Source of the DNA: Paenibacillus_F chitinolyticus_A
Lineage (GTDB): Bacteria > Bacillota > Bacilli > Paenibacillales > NBRC-103111
Length of the DNA: 64,000 nt
Assembly: GCF_045038035.1 (NCBI RefSeq)
Contig: NZ_CP173427.1
Span: 1,550,001 to 1,614,000 of the forward strand
Direction: 5' to 3'
Of this stretch, positions 35,059 to 44,936 are shown piece by piece. The position numbers and the translations under genes were made by a program. The notes below the pieces were generated by a model. That model worked only from the letters and a program-made list of their open reading frames with translations. It did no database searches and was not told where the DNA came from. Each line of letters opens with the position of its first letter. Positions within the stretch are counted from its first letter, which is position 1.

Positions 35059-38000
35059 ATGAATAAGACCGCAATTAAAAACTTTGCCATATGGGCAAGA
35101 AAGAAGCTCATTGCAGAGATCACATACAAGGCAGGATTAATAGGGGTTACGGGGAAGGGGGTAAAAAATCCCCTCCCGCAATCTACGAAAGATGTTCAGT
35201 TCTTTGACATCGGCGCCAAGGAACCTTATTCCATCACTGGTGTGGAAATTGAGCAGCGTAGAAATCTGGTCGATATCATACAAAAAAAAGAAAAACAGTC
35301 TGATTATAAAACTGCTTATAATAGCGTCATTGAAGAGGTTGCCTATACATGGTTTAACCGCCTCATTGCTGTGCGGTTTATGGAAGTGAACGATTATTTA
35401 CCGTCCAGAATCAGGGTTTTATCTTCGGAGAGCAGTTCCAAGATCGAACCGGACTTGGTGACTTCTCCTTTTGATGCAGACTTGGATTATACGCCTTTTG
35501 AGAAAGATCGAATCATTCAGCTGAAAAATGAGAATAAGCTGGATGAGCTTTTCCGGATGCTATTTATCAAACAGTGTAATGCATTGAATGCTATACTGCC
35601 AGAGTTATTTGAGAAAACCAACGACTACACCGAGCTATTAATGAACGTGTCTTTTACCGACAAGGATGGCGTTGTCTATCGATTGGTTCACGACATTCCG
35701 GAAGATGATTTCAATGTGGAAAAAGAGGGCCAGGTTGAGATCATCGGTTGGCTGTATCAGTATTATAATACCGAGCCGAAAGATGAAACCTTTGCCTTGC
35801 TGAAGAAGAATGTGAAGATTACGAAAGAACGAATTCCCGCGGCTACTCAACTTTTTACTCCGGATTGGATCGTCCGCTATATGGTTGAGAACAGCCTGGG
35901 TCGTCTTTGGTTAGAAGGGCACCCGAACGACGAGTTGAAAGCCAAGTGGAAATATTACTTGGATGAGGCTGAGCAGGAACCGGAAGTTCAGGCACAATTG
36001 ATTGCGATCCGGGAAGAGTACAAGAACATCAAGCCTGAGGATATCAAGGTTATCGACCCATGCATGGGAAGCGGTCATATTTTGGTATATGCATTTGATG
36101 TGCTGATGCAGATTTATGAGAGCTATGGATATAGCCAGCGGGATGCTGCAAAAAACATAATAGAGAACAATCTATATGGTTTGGATATAGACAATCGTGC
36201 CTATCAACTGGCTTATTTTGCTGTAATGATGAAAGGTAGACAATATAACCGTCGCATCTTAGATGGTCAAACAAAGTGCCATGTATATTCGATTCAGGAG
36301 AGCAATGGGATAAATCGCTCGCAATTGAAATATTTCGGTCAAGGTCTAAGCGATATCGAATATAATACTGCCCTTACAGAGATAGGATATTTGCTCGATA
36401 CGACGAAGGATGCTAAGGAGTATGGCTCTCTTCTAAATATCGATATTCTAAATTGGGAACTTCTGGGCCGGTTTATTGATAGCTTAAATTTGAGCGGCCA
36501 GATTACATTGGAGACCGTTGACTTGGAGGATACCCAGAAGCAGTTGTGTCAACTAGTGGAGATCGCTGCTGTAATGGCGGAGAAGTATGATGTGGTTGTA
36601 ACCAATCCTCCATATATGGGAAGCAGAAAAGGCATGAATAGCAAGGTGAAAATGTTTGTTGAGAAGAATTATAAAGATTCAAAATCTGATTTATATACTT
36701 GCTTTATTGATAAATCTCTAACGTTTTCTAAAAATAATAAATATGTTGCTATGGTAACTCAACACTCATTTATGTTTACTGATGACTACAAAGAGCTGCG
36801 ATATAAATTAATTACAAAGCACACCTTTTCTACAATGATACATTTGGGTACAGATGCTTTTCCAGAAATAAATGGAGAAGTAGTACAAACTACAGCTTTT
36901 GTTATAAAGTCAAATTTTTATTGTGCAGAATTTTTGTCAAATTATGTTAGATTAGTTGATTTTTCATGCGATGAGAAAGTCAAGCATATTAAAGATTCCA
37001 ATGTATCTTATCATTGCCGCTCTAAAGAATTTTTGGATATTAAAGCAACTCCCTTCTCATACTGGCTTAGCAATCAAATGCGCAGTAGTTTTGTAATCGG
37101 TGAACCATTTGAAGAGTACGGGAGACCAAGAGCCGGTATAACGACCGGAGAAAATGAGCGGTTTTTGCGTTATTGGTTTGAAGTTGAAAAAGAAAAGATT
37201 GGATTGAATTATCCCTCGGTTGAAAGTTTTCATAACTCAGGCTGTTTATATATCCCGTATAATAAGGGAGGTAAACAGATAAAGTGGTATGGTAATAATG
37301 ATTATGTAATCAAGTTTAATCAGTATTATTATAATATCTTGAGTAACCAAGGCAATCACTTACCATCAAGACAATATTATTGCTTAGAGTGTATTACGTG
37401 GTCGGATATTTCAGGGCGGACATTCGCCGCACGGTATTGTAAACAAGGGTTTGTTTTTGATGTAAAAGGTTCCTGTGGCTTTCCGGATAAAAATAATTTA
37501 TGGTTTGCACTTGCCTTACTAAATAGTAAATTAACACCGAAATATATTGATTCTCTTAACCCTACTACAACAACTCAGGTGGGCGATTTAAAAAGAATTC
37601 CCGTGATATCTCCATCTATTTACGAAAAGGAAAGAATAGATTTACTCTCTCGACAATGTGTTCAAATCTCAAAAGAAGATTGGAATTCATTTGAAATTAG
37701 TTGGGATTTTGTACGCCATCCATTCTTAATTCATCAAGCTGAAAGTAATCGACTTCATGATGCTTTTTTAGAATGGGAGCAGTTCACCAATAATCAGTTT
37801 TCTCGACTTAAATCTAGCGAAGAAGAATTAAACCGCGTTTTCATTGACATTTACGGCTTGCAAAATGAGCTTACATCAGAAATTGAGGAGAAAGACGTTA
37901 CAATCCGAAAAGCTGATCTTGGTCGTGATGTGCGCTCCTTTGTCTCTTATGCTGTTGGCTGTATGTTCGGCCGTTATAGCCTTGATCTTGAGGGATTGGC

Positions 38001-38655
38001 CTTTGCCGGAGGGGAATGGGATGATAGCAAATACAGTACTTTCATCCCGGATAATGATAATATCATTCCTATCACCGATGAAGAATACTTCGAAGATGAC
38101 ATTGTAGGCCTGTTCTGTGCATTTCTGAAGAAGTCGTTTGGCTCAGATACTCTCGAAGAAAATCTGGACTTCATCGCCAAAGCACTTGGCAACAAAGGAA
38201 ATACTTCTAGAGAGGTCATCCGGAATTACTTCCTGAAGGACTTCTTTAAAGATCATTGCAAAGTTTATCAAAAATGTCCAATCTACTGGCTCTTTGATAG
38301 TGGGAAGGAAGACGGCTTCAAGACTTTGATCTACATGCATCGTTATAACGAAGATACCATCGGCGATTTGCGTATTGACTATCTTCACCGGATGCAACGT
38401 GTCTACGAGAGCGAGATTGCGCGGATGCAGGACACCATTGACAACAGCAATAATGCGCGAGAAGTAGCCGCGGCCACGAAGCGGAAAGAAAAGTTGACCC
38501 GGCAGTTGAAAGAAACCAAAGAGTATGACGAAAAGATCGCTCACCTAGCTCTTGCACGTAATCCGATTGATCTGGACGATGGCGTGAAAGTCAATTACGA
38601 TAAAGTGCAGACGGGAACAGACGGCAAGAAGCTGGATGTGCTGGCGAAGATTTAA
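35059..38655 (+). CDS. pglX: BREX adenine methyltransferase PglX
   Basis: A 1198-residue class I DNA methyltransferase. The SAM-binding motif DPCMGSGHILVYAF lies near residue 332 and the catalytic NPPYMGSR near 516, marking an N6-adenine enzyme. Target recognition should lie after the catalytic motif. This region, nt ~36,650-37,750, is clearly more AT-rich than the two ends of the gene, with many AAT/TAT/AAA codons, suggesting exchange of the specificity domain. PglX methylates one strand of a non-palindromic site to mark self. Only one pglX is present, with no inverted copy or phase-variable repeats. Confidence 0.93.
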   Translation: MNKTAIKNFAIWARKKLIAEITYKAGLIGVTGKGVKNPLPQSTKDVQFFDIGAKEPYSITGVEIEQRRNLVDIIQKKEKQSDYKTAYNSVIEEVAYTWFNRLIAVRFMEVNDYLPSRIRVLSSESSSKIEPDLVTSPFDADLDYTPFEKDRIIQLKNENKLDELFRMLFIKQCNALNAILPELFEKTNDYTELLMNVSFTDKDGVVYRLVHDIPEDDFNVEKEGQVEIIGWLYQYYNTEPKDETFALLKKNVKITKERIPAATQLFTPDWIVRYMVENSLGRLWLEGHPNDELKAKWKYYLDEAEQEPEVQAQLIAIREEYKNIKPEDIKVIDPCMGSGHILVYAFDVLMQIYESYGYSQRDAAKNIIENNLYGLDIDNRAYQLAYFAVMMKGRQYNRRILDGQTKCHVYSIQESNGINRSQLKYFGQGLSDIEYNTALTEIGYLLDTTKDAKEYGSLLNIDILNWELLGRFIDSLNLSGQITLETVDLEDTQKQLCQLVEIAAVMAEKYDVVVTNPPYMGSRKGMNSKVKMFVEKNYKDSKSDLYTCFIDKSLTFSKNNKYVAMVTQHSFMFTDDYKELRYKLITKHTFSTMIHLGTDAFPEINGEVVQTTAFVIKSNFYCAEFLSNYVRLVDFSCDEKVKHIKDSNVSYHCRSKEFLDIKATPFSYWLSNQMRSSFVIGEPFEEYGRPRAGITTGENERFLRYWFEVEKEKIGLNYPSVESFHNSGCLYIPYNKGGKQIKWYGNNDYVIKFNQYYYNILSNQGNHLPSRQYYCLECITWSDISGRTFAARYCKQGFVFDVKGSCGFPDKNNLWFALALLNSKLTPKYIDSLNPTTTTQVGDLKRIPVISPSIYEKERIDLLSRQCVQISKEDWNSFEISWDFVRHPFLIHQAESNRLHDAFLEWEQFTNNQFSRLKSSEEELNRVFIDIYGLQNELTSEIEEKDVTIRKADLGRDVRSFVSYAVGCMFGRYSLDLEGLAFAGGEWDDSKYSTFIPDNDNIIPITDEEYFEDDIVGLFCAFLKKSFGSDTLEENLDFIAKALGNKGNTSREVIRNYFLKDFFKDHCKVYQKCPIYWLFDSGKEDGFKTLIYMHRYNEDTIGDLRIDYLHRMQRVYESEIARMQDTIDNSNNAREVAAATKRKEKLTRQLKETKEYDEKIAHLALARNPIDLDDGVKVNYDKVQTGTDGKKLDVLAKI

Positions 38656-38679
38656 TCATGATGGAAAGGAGCGGGTCGT

Positions 38680-41202
38680 ATGGCTGAACTGAATTTGAAA
38701 CAAATTGCCGACAAGCTGAATGCTGAGTTCACTGGCGATACCCGCAAGCTGGTATTCTGGTACGACGATAATGCTGAATTTGCTGATGATATTGATACAC
38801 TGGAATTAAATAATGCCAAAGTGTACCATTTGGAGCCGGACAACCAGTTTTATACCAAATATTTTCTGGAGCGGTTGGATCGAACAACCAATTATCTGAT
38901 TTATGCACCGTTCCCCAAACCGCCCGTTCGGGATAATCATCTGGCTGATACCATCAAGTATTCCAAAGAATTTTTTGCCGACCGTGCTTCTCTACTCACC
39001 GTTGATCTCGGAATTGATGAGAAGTATAAGCCGCTCATTCAGAAGTACATCAAGTTCTTTGGGGCAAAAGACAGAACCCAACGATTTTATGATCTTGAGA
39101 TTGAGAATTTTACCAGAGATACGATCGAAATAGCACTGATGAGCGTACTCTGTAAGACACGAACAGCTTCCTTTGAGGAAGTTGTTCGTGTCGTTTTGAC
39201 TGATGCTGATTTGAAAGATAACAAATTTCTTGCAGAATTTGAGAAATACGATATCCTTCCTGCTTTCTGGAGGCTTTGCGAAGATCAATTTGGCTATACG
39301 GATGTAAAACCGACGCTTGAAAAGCTGGTCGTTACCATGTTCGTGACCTACACGGAGCGATATATGGATGCTGAGGTTCCTAAGGCCTGGAAGAACTATG
39401 TTTCTTATAAATCTGGCAATATCATTGCTTTCTTGGATAATCTGATGAATAGCCTGCTTTACCGCGGCAGATACAACGAGCTTTCCGAGGTTGTGGCGAC
39501 GGGATTGAATGCTTCTTCCGCATTGGAAACTATAAGTCCGGAAGATTTGTTGCGATGCGATACATTTACTTTTATTGACCGAATGATCATCCACTGGATC
39601 ACCGAACGGCTCCTGGCTGAGGATACCGGTGCTAAGTTGAATGGCATGACCATCCCGCTGGTATGTCAGGAGCGAAGCAAAATGCATTTTGGAGAAACCT
39701 ACAAAGAACAGTATCAGCTCTTGGAATATGCCTATTACTTGATTCTTCAAGCAAATTATAACTGTCCCGATGATTTCATAGGGATTGTCAATCAATACCG
39801 TGAGTCAGATTACCTCATTGATACCCATTATCGAAATTTCTATTCTTGTTTCGACAAGCTTAAAGATAGTACTGCTTTTGAACGCCTGCGCGATCTGATC
39901 GAGAACATCTATACCAATGAATACCTGGCCGAAATCATCCCCAAGTGGAATGCGGCTATTATTAACGATGAATCTATGACGGCACTGCCGATGCAGCGTG
40001 ATTTCTATTCCCGGTATATTCGCAACAGCAAAGAGCGCGTAGTCGTCATCATATCTGATGCCATGCGCTATGAGACAGGCCGTACGCTTTGGGCGAGATT
40101 ACAGGATGATGAGAAATGCTCAGCCAGGCTCGAAGCCATGCTCGGTGTATTGCCGTCTTATACAAGACTTGGAATGGCGACACTCCTTCCACACAAAACA
40201 ATTGAAATGACAGATGATTACCGCTTACTGGTGGATGGGGCATCTTGTGATGATCTAAAACAACGTGAAGTTGTGTTGCAACGCTATAATCCAAATAGCC
40301 GCTGCATTCAATATGACGACCTCAAATCGATGAAGAGGGATGCGATCCGCCAGTTATTTGTCGGGATGGACGTCATCTATATTTATCATAATCAAATTGA
40401 TGCCCGCGGCGATAAAGCTAATACTGAGAACGAGGTTTTTACTGCTTGTGAGGAAGCTATAAATGAAATCCACGATCTGATTCGTCAGCTCACAGACCAT
40501 GTAAGTGCTACTCATTATATCGTAACTGCGGATCACGGGTTTATCTATAAGCGCGACAAGCTGCAGGAAAGCGATAAGATCGCGAATATTTCCGAGAAAG
40601 GATCGTTTGTTAACCGGCGTTTTATTGTATCCGATCAATCAATTCTGGGGGATGGAATTGCTTCTTTGCCATTAAGCCGAATTCTTGGCAATAATGATAC
40701 CAAAGTGGTATCATTCCCGATCAGTTCTAACGTGTTCAAGGTAGCTGGCGGTGGTCAGAACTATGTACATGGCGGGTCATCCCCGCAGGAAATGATTATT
40801 CCAGTGCTGGATATTAAAACGGAAAAAGGGCATAAAGAGACGAGAACCGTCCAGATTGCGCTGATCAGTATGGTTCAGAAAATTACGAACTTGATTACAA
40901 CCCTTGATTTCATTCAGAACGAGCCGATTAGTGATGTCCTGAAGGGAACAAGTTTCAAGATTGTATTCATATCCGAAGACAACGAGAAGATTTCTAACGA
41001 GAACATTTATATTGCAGACAAGAAAGATGCCGACCCGCAAAAACGAATGTTCCGCCTCCGCTTTAATTTTAAAAATAAACAATACGATAAGTCGAAACGA
41101 TATTATCTTGTTGCATTTGATGAAACAACTGGCTTGGAAGTCCTTCGCCATGAGGTAGTGATGGATATTGCTTTTGCAAATGACTTTGGATTCAATGTGT
41201 AG
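38680..41202 (+). CDS. pglZ: BREX phosphatase-superfamily protein PglZ
   Basis: An 840-residue protein with the alkaline phosphatase superfamily core: VVIISDAMRYETGR near residue 455 (metal-binding Asp) and IVTADHGFIYKR near 615 (DHG metal site). PglZ is the universal marker of BREX and Pgl systems and has metal-dependent nuclease or phosphatase activity in some members. It starts 24 bp after pglX behind GGAAAGGAG and is followed 12 bp later by brxL. Confidence 0.93.
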   Translation: MAELNLKQIADKLNAEFTGDTRKLVFWYDDNAEFADDIDTLELNNAKVYHLEPDNQFYTKYFLERLDRTTNYLIYAPFPKPPVRDNHLADTIKYSKEFFADRASLLTVDLGIDEKYKPLIQKYIKFFGAKDRTQRFYDLEIENFTRDTIEIALMSVLCKTRTASFEEVVRVVLTDADLKDNKFLAEFEKYDILPAFWRLCEDQFGYTDVKPTLEKLVVTMFVTYTERYMDAEVPKAWKNYVSYKSGNIIAFLDNLMNSLLYRGRYNELSEVVATGLNASSALETISPEDLLRCDTFTFIDRMIIHWITERLLAEDTGAKLNGMTIPLVCQERSKMHFGETYKEQYQLLEYAYYLILQANYNCPDDFIGIVNQYRESDYLIDTHYRNFYSCFDKLKDSTAFERLRDLIENIYTNEYLAEIIPKWNAAIINDESMTALPMQRDFYSRYIRNSKERVVVIISDAMRYETGRTLWARLQDDEKCSARLEAMLGVLPSYTRLGMATLLPHKTIEMTDDYRLLVDGASCDDLKQREVVLQRYNPNSRCIQYDDLKSMKRDAIRQLFVGMDVIYIYHNQIDARGDKANTENEVFTACEEAINEIHDLIRQLTDHVSATHYIVTADHGFIYKRDKLQESDKIANISEKGSFVNRRFIVSDQSILGDGIASLPLSRILGNNDTKVVSFPISSNVFKVAGGGQNYVHGGSSPQEMIIPVLDIKTEKGHKETRTVQIALISMVQKITNLITTLDFIQNEPISDVLKGTSFKIVFISEDNEKISNENIYIADKKDADPQKRMFRLRFNFKNKQYDKSKRYYLVAFDETTGLEVLRHEVVMDIAFANDFGFNV

Positions 41203-41214
41203 GGGGGTGAGTTT

Positions 41215-43278
41215 GTGTTCGACGACGTTCAACATGGGACGGATGGCCAATTGGAAATGATAGAAAAGTTGAAAACCTGGTTCTCTGGGAAAATTGTCAG
41301 GAAAGATCTGACCAAGAGAATCAAAGAAGGTGCTAACGTTCCGGTCTATGTCCTGGAATATTTGCTCGGGATGTATTGTTCAACCATGGATGAAGAGGAG
41401 ATTGAAGCCGGGGTCGTTAATGTAAAACAAATCTTGGCCGAAAACTATGTACGTCCGGATGAAGCGCAGAAGATTATTTCCAAGCTGCGCGAACGTGGCA
41501 GCTATACTGTAATTGATAAGGTTTCTGTCAAATTAAATTATAAGAATGATATCTACGAATCCGAATTTTCCAATCTTGGAATTAAAGGGGTTCCTATTGC
41601 AGAAACATACGTTTCCGACTATGAGCGACTTCTCTGCGGGGGGATTTGGTGTATTGTCCAACTGGAATATTTTTATGATGAAGCCGACAAAAATCGCTGC
41701 CCGTTCATTATCCGCAAGCTGACACCCATACAGATGCCGAGTTTGGATATCGAGGAAGTCAAGCAAGCAAGAGCCCATTTTACCGACGATGAATGGATTG
41801 ATCTTGTTTTAAGAAGCACAGGGATGGAACCTTCACAATTTAATAAACGGGTCAAATGGCTGCATTTGGCCAGATTGATTCCACTTATAGAAAATAACTA
41901 CAACCTGTGCGAACTGGGGCCGAGAGGAACGGGGAAATCCCATATTTATAAAGAAATTAGCCCCAATAGTATACTTGTCTCCGGTGGTCAGACTACAGTA
42001 GCCAATTTATTCTACAACATGGGCAGCAAAACGGTGGGGCTCGTTGGTTTGTGGGATTGTGTAGCGTTCGATGAAGTGGCAGGTATCAAGTTTAAAGATC
42101 AAGACGGCGTACAAATCATGAAAGATTATATGGCTTCTGGTTCTTTCGCAAGAGGCAAGGAAGAGAAGAATGCCTATGCTTCCATGACATTCGTTGGCAA
42201 CATTAATCAAAGTGTCGACGTAGTATTAAAGACGTCACACTTGTTTGATCCGTTCCCAGTTGCAATGGCTAACGATTCTGCATTCCTTGATCGCATGCAT
42301 TGCTATATCCCTGGTTGGGAAATACCGAAATATCGACCTGAATATTTTACGAATGATTACGGTTTTATTACGGACTACTTTGCGGAGATCATGCGTGAGC
42401 TTCGTAAAATCTCCTACGGAGATGCATTTGAGAAATTTTTTAAGTTGGGCAATAATCTGAACCAGCGAGATGTAATCGCGGTAAGAAGAACGGTGTCAGG
42501 ATTAACCAAATTGATTTACCCCAACGGGCAATTCACCAAAGAGAACGTTGAGGAAATTCTGAGGTTCGCCTTGGAAATGCGTCGAAGAGTAAAAGAGCAG
42601 TTGAAAAAGATCGGTGGCATGGAATTCTATGATGTGAATTTTTCGTATATAGATCAAGAAACTTTCAACGAGGAATTTGTTCCAGTTCCAGAGCAGGGCG
42701 GTGGGAAGCTAATTCCGGAGGGAATGGGCAAGCCCGGTCATATTTACACGGTATCGCATGGAAAGTCTGGTATGATTGGGGTCTACAAATTAGAGATGCA
42801 AATGACCTCGGGTACCGGGAAATTTGAGAAAACCGGTCTTGGTTCGGATCGTGAAGCTAGGGAAGCTGTTGATACGGCGTATCGGTACTTAAAAGCGAAT
42901 GGTAAAAATATTAGTGGATCGATTAGTACGACCACAAAAGATTACCTCATGCACATCCAGGACATGAACGGTATTGGCATGACCAAGTATCTGACCTTAC
43001 CTGCTGTAGTAGCTATATGTTCGGTGGCCTTGAATAAACCTTCTCTAAGTTCCTCAGTAGTGTTGGGTGACTTAAGTATCGGTGGCACGATCATGAAAGT
43101 CGAAGAACTGGCGAATACATTGCAGGTTTGCTTGGACAGTGGAGCCAAGAAGGTCTTGATTCCAATTACATCAGCAGTTGATCTTGGAACTGTCCCGTCT
43201 GAATTGATTGGCTGCTTCAATATTATCTTCTACCAGAGTGCGGAAGATGCTGTGTTTAAGGCTTTAGGGGTCGAATGA
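41215..43278 (+). CDS. brxL: BREX Lon-like ATPase BrxL
   Basis: A 687-residue AAA+ protein starting at GTG 41215 behind GGGGGGTGA. The N-terminal region is DUF4007/BrxL-like. The Walker A motif GPRGTGKSHIYKEI lies near 235 and the Walker B-like DCVAFDEVAG near 281. The C-terminal part has a Lon protease-like fold (VVLGDLSIGGTIMKVEELA, GAKKVLIP, FYQSAEDAVFKALGV). At the position where canonical Lon has GPSAG the sequence reads GIGMTKYLTL, so proteolytic activity is doubtful. BrxL forms DNA-binding rings in type I BREX. Confidence 0.92.
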   Translation: MFDDVQHGTDGQLEMIEKLKTWFSGKIVRKDLTKRIKEGANVPVYVLEYLLGMYCSTMDEEEIEAGVVNVKQILAENYVRPDEAQKIISKLRERGSYTVIDKVSVKLNYKNDIYESEFSNLGIKGVPIAETYVSDYERLLCGGIWCIVQLEYFYDEADKNRCPFIIRKLTPIQMPSLDIEEVKQARAHFTDDEWIDLVLRSTGMEPSQFNKRVKWLHLARLIPLIENNYNLCELGPRGTGKSHIYKEISPNSILVSGGQTTVANLFYNMGSKTVGLVGLWDCVAFDEVAGIKFKDQDGVQIMKDYMASGSFARGKEEKNAYASMTFVGNINQSVDVVLKTSHLFDPFPVAMANDSAFLDRMHCYIPGWEIPKYRPEYFTNDYGFITDYFAEIMRELRKISYGDAFEKFFKLGNNLNQRDVIAVRRTVSGLTKLIYPNGQFTKENVEEILRFALEMRRRVKEQLKKIGGMEFYDVNFSYIDQETFNEEFVPVPEQGGGKLIPEGMGKPGHIYTVSHGKSGMIGVYKLEMQMTSGTGKFEKTGLGSDREAREAVDTAYRYLKANGKNISGSISTTTKDYLMHIQDMNGIGMTKYLTLPAVVAICSVALNKPSLSSSVVLGDLSIGGTIMKVEELANTLQVCLDSGAKKVLIPITSAVDLGTVPSELIGCFNIIFYQSAEDAVFKALGVE

Positions 43279-43310
43279 GCGAGAGTCACAATTTTTTGTC
43301 GAATTTTAGT

Positions 43311-43342
43311 TTGCCAAATCTATGAAACTATGATACTATAAT
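43311..43342 (+). promoter_or_regulatory. promoter in front of the RT leader
   Basis: TTGCCA (43311-43316) is followed by TACTAT at 17 bp (43334-43339), and by a perfect TATAAT at 20 bp (43337-43342). It lies between brxL and the structured leader, so the RT unit can be transcribed independently of BREX. Confidence 0.6.
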
Positions 43343-43347
43343 TTTGC

Positions 43348-43592
43348 CTTGCAGACCTGCTGTAAGGGTTGGAGATTGAAGTCAAGGGTCTGGCGAGCAG
43401 TAGCACGCACAAGACACACTGACACAGTTCACTGGTGGACACGAACTCACACATCAACCAACAAGCACTCCACATTGAACACGCCTCCTCAACTATCATA
43501 GCATAGTTGTTCATGCGTAATGTACGGGTGGCTGCAATACAATTACATCATACCTGCCAACTTAGGGATGCTACCCCCCGTGTTGGCAGGTA
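43348..43592 (+). ncRNA. structured leader RNA of the reverse transcriptase (candidate DRT template RNA)
   Basis: About 245 nt between a promoter and the RT gene contain no plausible protein gene but clear RNA structure. CAGACC (43352-43357) pairs with GGTCTG (43387-43392), and CTGCT (43357-43361) can pair with AGCAG (43396-43400), a crossing, pseudoknot-like arrangement. CAACTAT/ATAGTTG form a 7-bp hairpin (43490-43509). An 11-bp stem TACCTGCCAAC/GTTGGCAGGTA (43551-43592) ends ten bases before the first in-frame ATG. Between them lies a low-structure A/C-rich stretch (about 43400-43489). Known DRT2 and DRT9 systems carry a template ncRNA directly upstream of the RT. The ends given are estimates from the promoter and the last stem. 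Confidence 0.6.
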
Positions 43593-43613
43593 TTGCACTT
43601 TATGGGGGAATTT

Positions 43614-44936
43614 ATGACTGTGGATGAGTGGAAGAAAAAGGTGAAATTCCGAGGCTATGCCCATTTCGATAGAAAAATAACCATAAATGAAGCATGGGAT
43701 TATATCTCTGATCCACTAAAAATAAAAACTCATGGCTTTCTTCCTTTTATCCACCATACATTGAAAATTACGAAGTATAGTAAATCCAAAGGTAAGAGTA
43801 CCAAAAACCGTGAAATTTGTTATTCCGCACACATGGATCGGTATATCTATCAGTACTACGCCTATAAATTAAATGAAGAATATAACAATAGAGTATCTAT
43901 TGACGGTCTTGATCAATGCTCGATTGCGTATCGCAACAATCTGCACATGAATAATATTCATTTTGCTAAACAGGCTTTTGACAAAATAAAAGAACTTAAA
44001 GAATGCTATGTCGTCATCGGGGACTTTAAAAACTTTTTCGACAGCCTTGACCATCAATACTTAAAAAAGCGAATGTGTCAGCTGCTTCAAAAAGATAAGC
44101 TTCCTAACGATTATTATGCGGTATTTAAAAACATCACTAAATATTCAACATGGGAATTATCCGACCTTTTGAAAGAAAATGGGCATTTGTTAAATCTTTC
44201 TGGAATTAAGCGACTAAACAAACAAGATTTGGCGATACCTTGGAGTAAATTTAAGGCCTTAAAGAAGGACATGGTTACTTCAAATAAAAAGTCGTTCGGC
44301 ATTCCTCAAGGATCGGCAATAAGTGCTGTGTTGTCAAATATATACATGCTTGAGTTCGATGCTAAGATAAATTCATATGTTACTTCCAAAGATGGAATGT
44401 ATATGAGGTATAGCGATGATTTTATTGTTATCCTTCCAAAAGATAAGGCGTTACCATTGGAACAAGAACTTGCCTTCTTGATGTCAATCATACATGCAAC
44501 ACCGTCACTGGTGTTGGAGCCTGATAAAACCCAACTTTTTGAATGCAGTATAGGCAACATAGACTCATTTGAAATCCGCGATGCTTTATTATGTATGACA
44601 CGAAAAAAGAAAATTGATTACTTAGGTTTTTCTTTCGATGGGAATGCTGTAACTATTAGGGATAAGACCATTTCGAAGTATTATAATAAGTTGAATCGAA
44701 ATATAAAGAAGATTCTGAGAAGCAAAGATGATTCAAAAACAAAAGTAATAATAAAAAGCATGCGTCTCTATCGGAAGTTTGGATATCATGAGGTTAGCAA
44801 GGATTTGAAAAATAGAAACTTCCTTAGTTATGTCGATAGGGCTGAACGAATATTTGGACCTTTGGAACGGGTTAACGTAGTAAAGTCAAGACACATACAG
44901 AAGATTAGAAAGAAATTGAAAAACCATGAAAGTTGA
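43614..44936 (+). CDS. defence-associated reverse transcriptase (UG/DRT type, DRT2-like)
   Basis: A 440-residue reverse transcriptase. ATG 43614 follows GGGGGA (43604-43609) at normal spacing. RT motifs: DFKNFFDSLDH near 137 (first catalytic Asp), GIPQGSAISAVLSN near 229, YMRYSDDFIVI near 263 (YSDD box) and KIDYLGFSF near 340. The opening (FRGYAHFDRKIT..., HGFLPFIHHTL, REICYSAHMDRYIYQYY) resembles UG2/DRT2-type antiviral RTs as I remember them. There is no maturase or endonuclease domain and no retron-type VTG motif, so group II intron and retron assignments are less likely. It sits downstream of brxL with its own promoter, leader RNA and terminator. Confidence 0.78.
   Translation: MTVDEWKKKVKFRGYAHFDRKITINEAWDYISDPLKIKTHGFLPFIHHTLKITKYSKSKGKSTKNREICYSAHMDRYIYQYYAYKLNEEYNNRVSIDGLDQCSIAYRNNLHMNNIHFAKQAFDKIKELKECYVVIGDFKNFFDSLDHQYLKKRMCQLLQKDKLPNDYYAVFKNITKYSTWELSDLLKENGHLLNLSGIKRLNKQDLAIPWSKFKALKKDMVTSNKKSFGIPQGSAISAVLSNIYMLEFDAKINSYVTSKDGMYMRYSDDFIVILPKDKALPLEQELAFLMSIIHATPSLVLEPDKTQLFECSIGNIDSFEIRDALLCMTRKKKIDYLGFSFDGNAVTIRDKTISKYYNKLNRNIKKILRSKDDSKTKVIIKSMRLYRKFGYHEVSKDLKNRNFLSYVDRAERIFGPLERVNVVKSRHIQKIRKKLKNHES

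Noticed and set aside
43320..43514. A 64-codon minus-strand frame in the RT leader as a protein gene
   Set aside because: No ribosome binding site, odd composition, and it lies across the promoter and structured leader; kept only as an observation about the template-like region.
43551..43592. The 11-bp stem before the RT start as a simple transcription terminator
   Set aside because: No T-run follows and the RT gene begins 21 bases later with a good ribosome binding site, so it is better seen as the end of the leader RNA structure.
43614..44936. RT gene as a group II intron maturase or retron RT
   Set aside because: No maturase or HNH domain and no intron domain V/VI were seen downstream, and the retron-specific VTG motif is absent.
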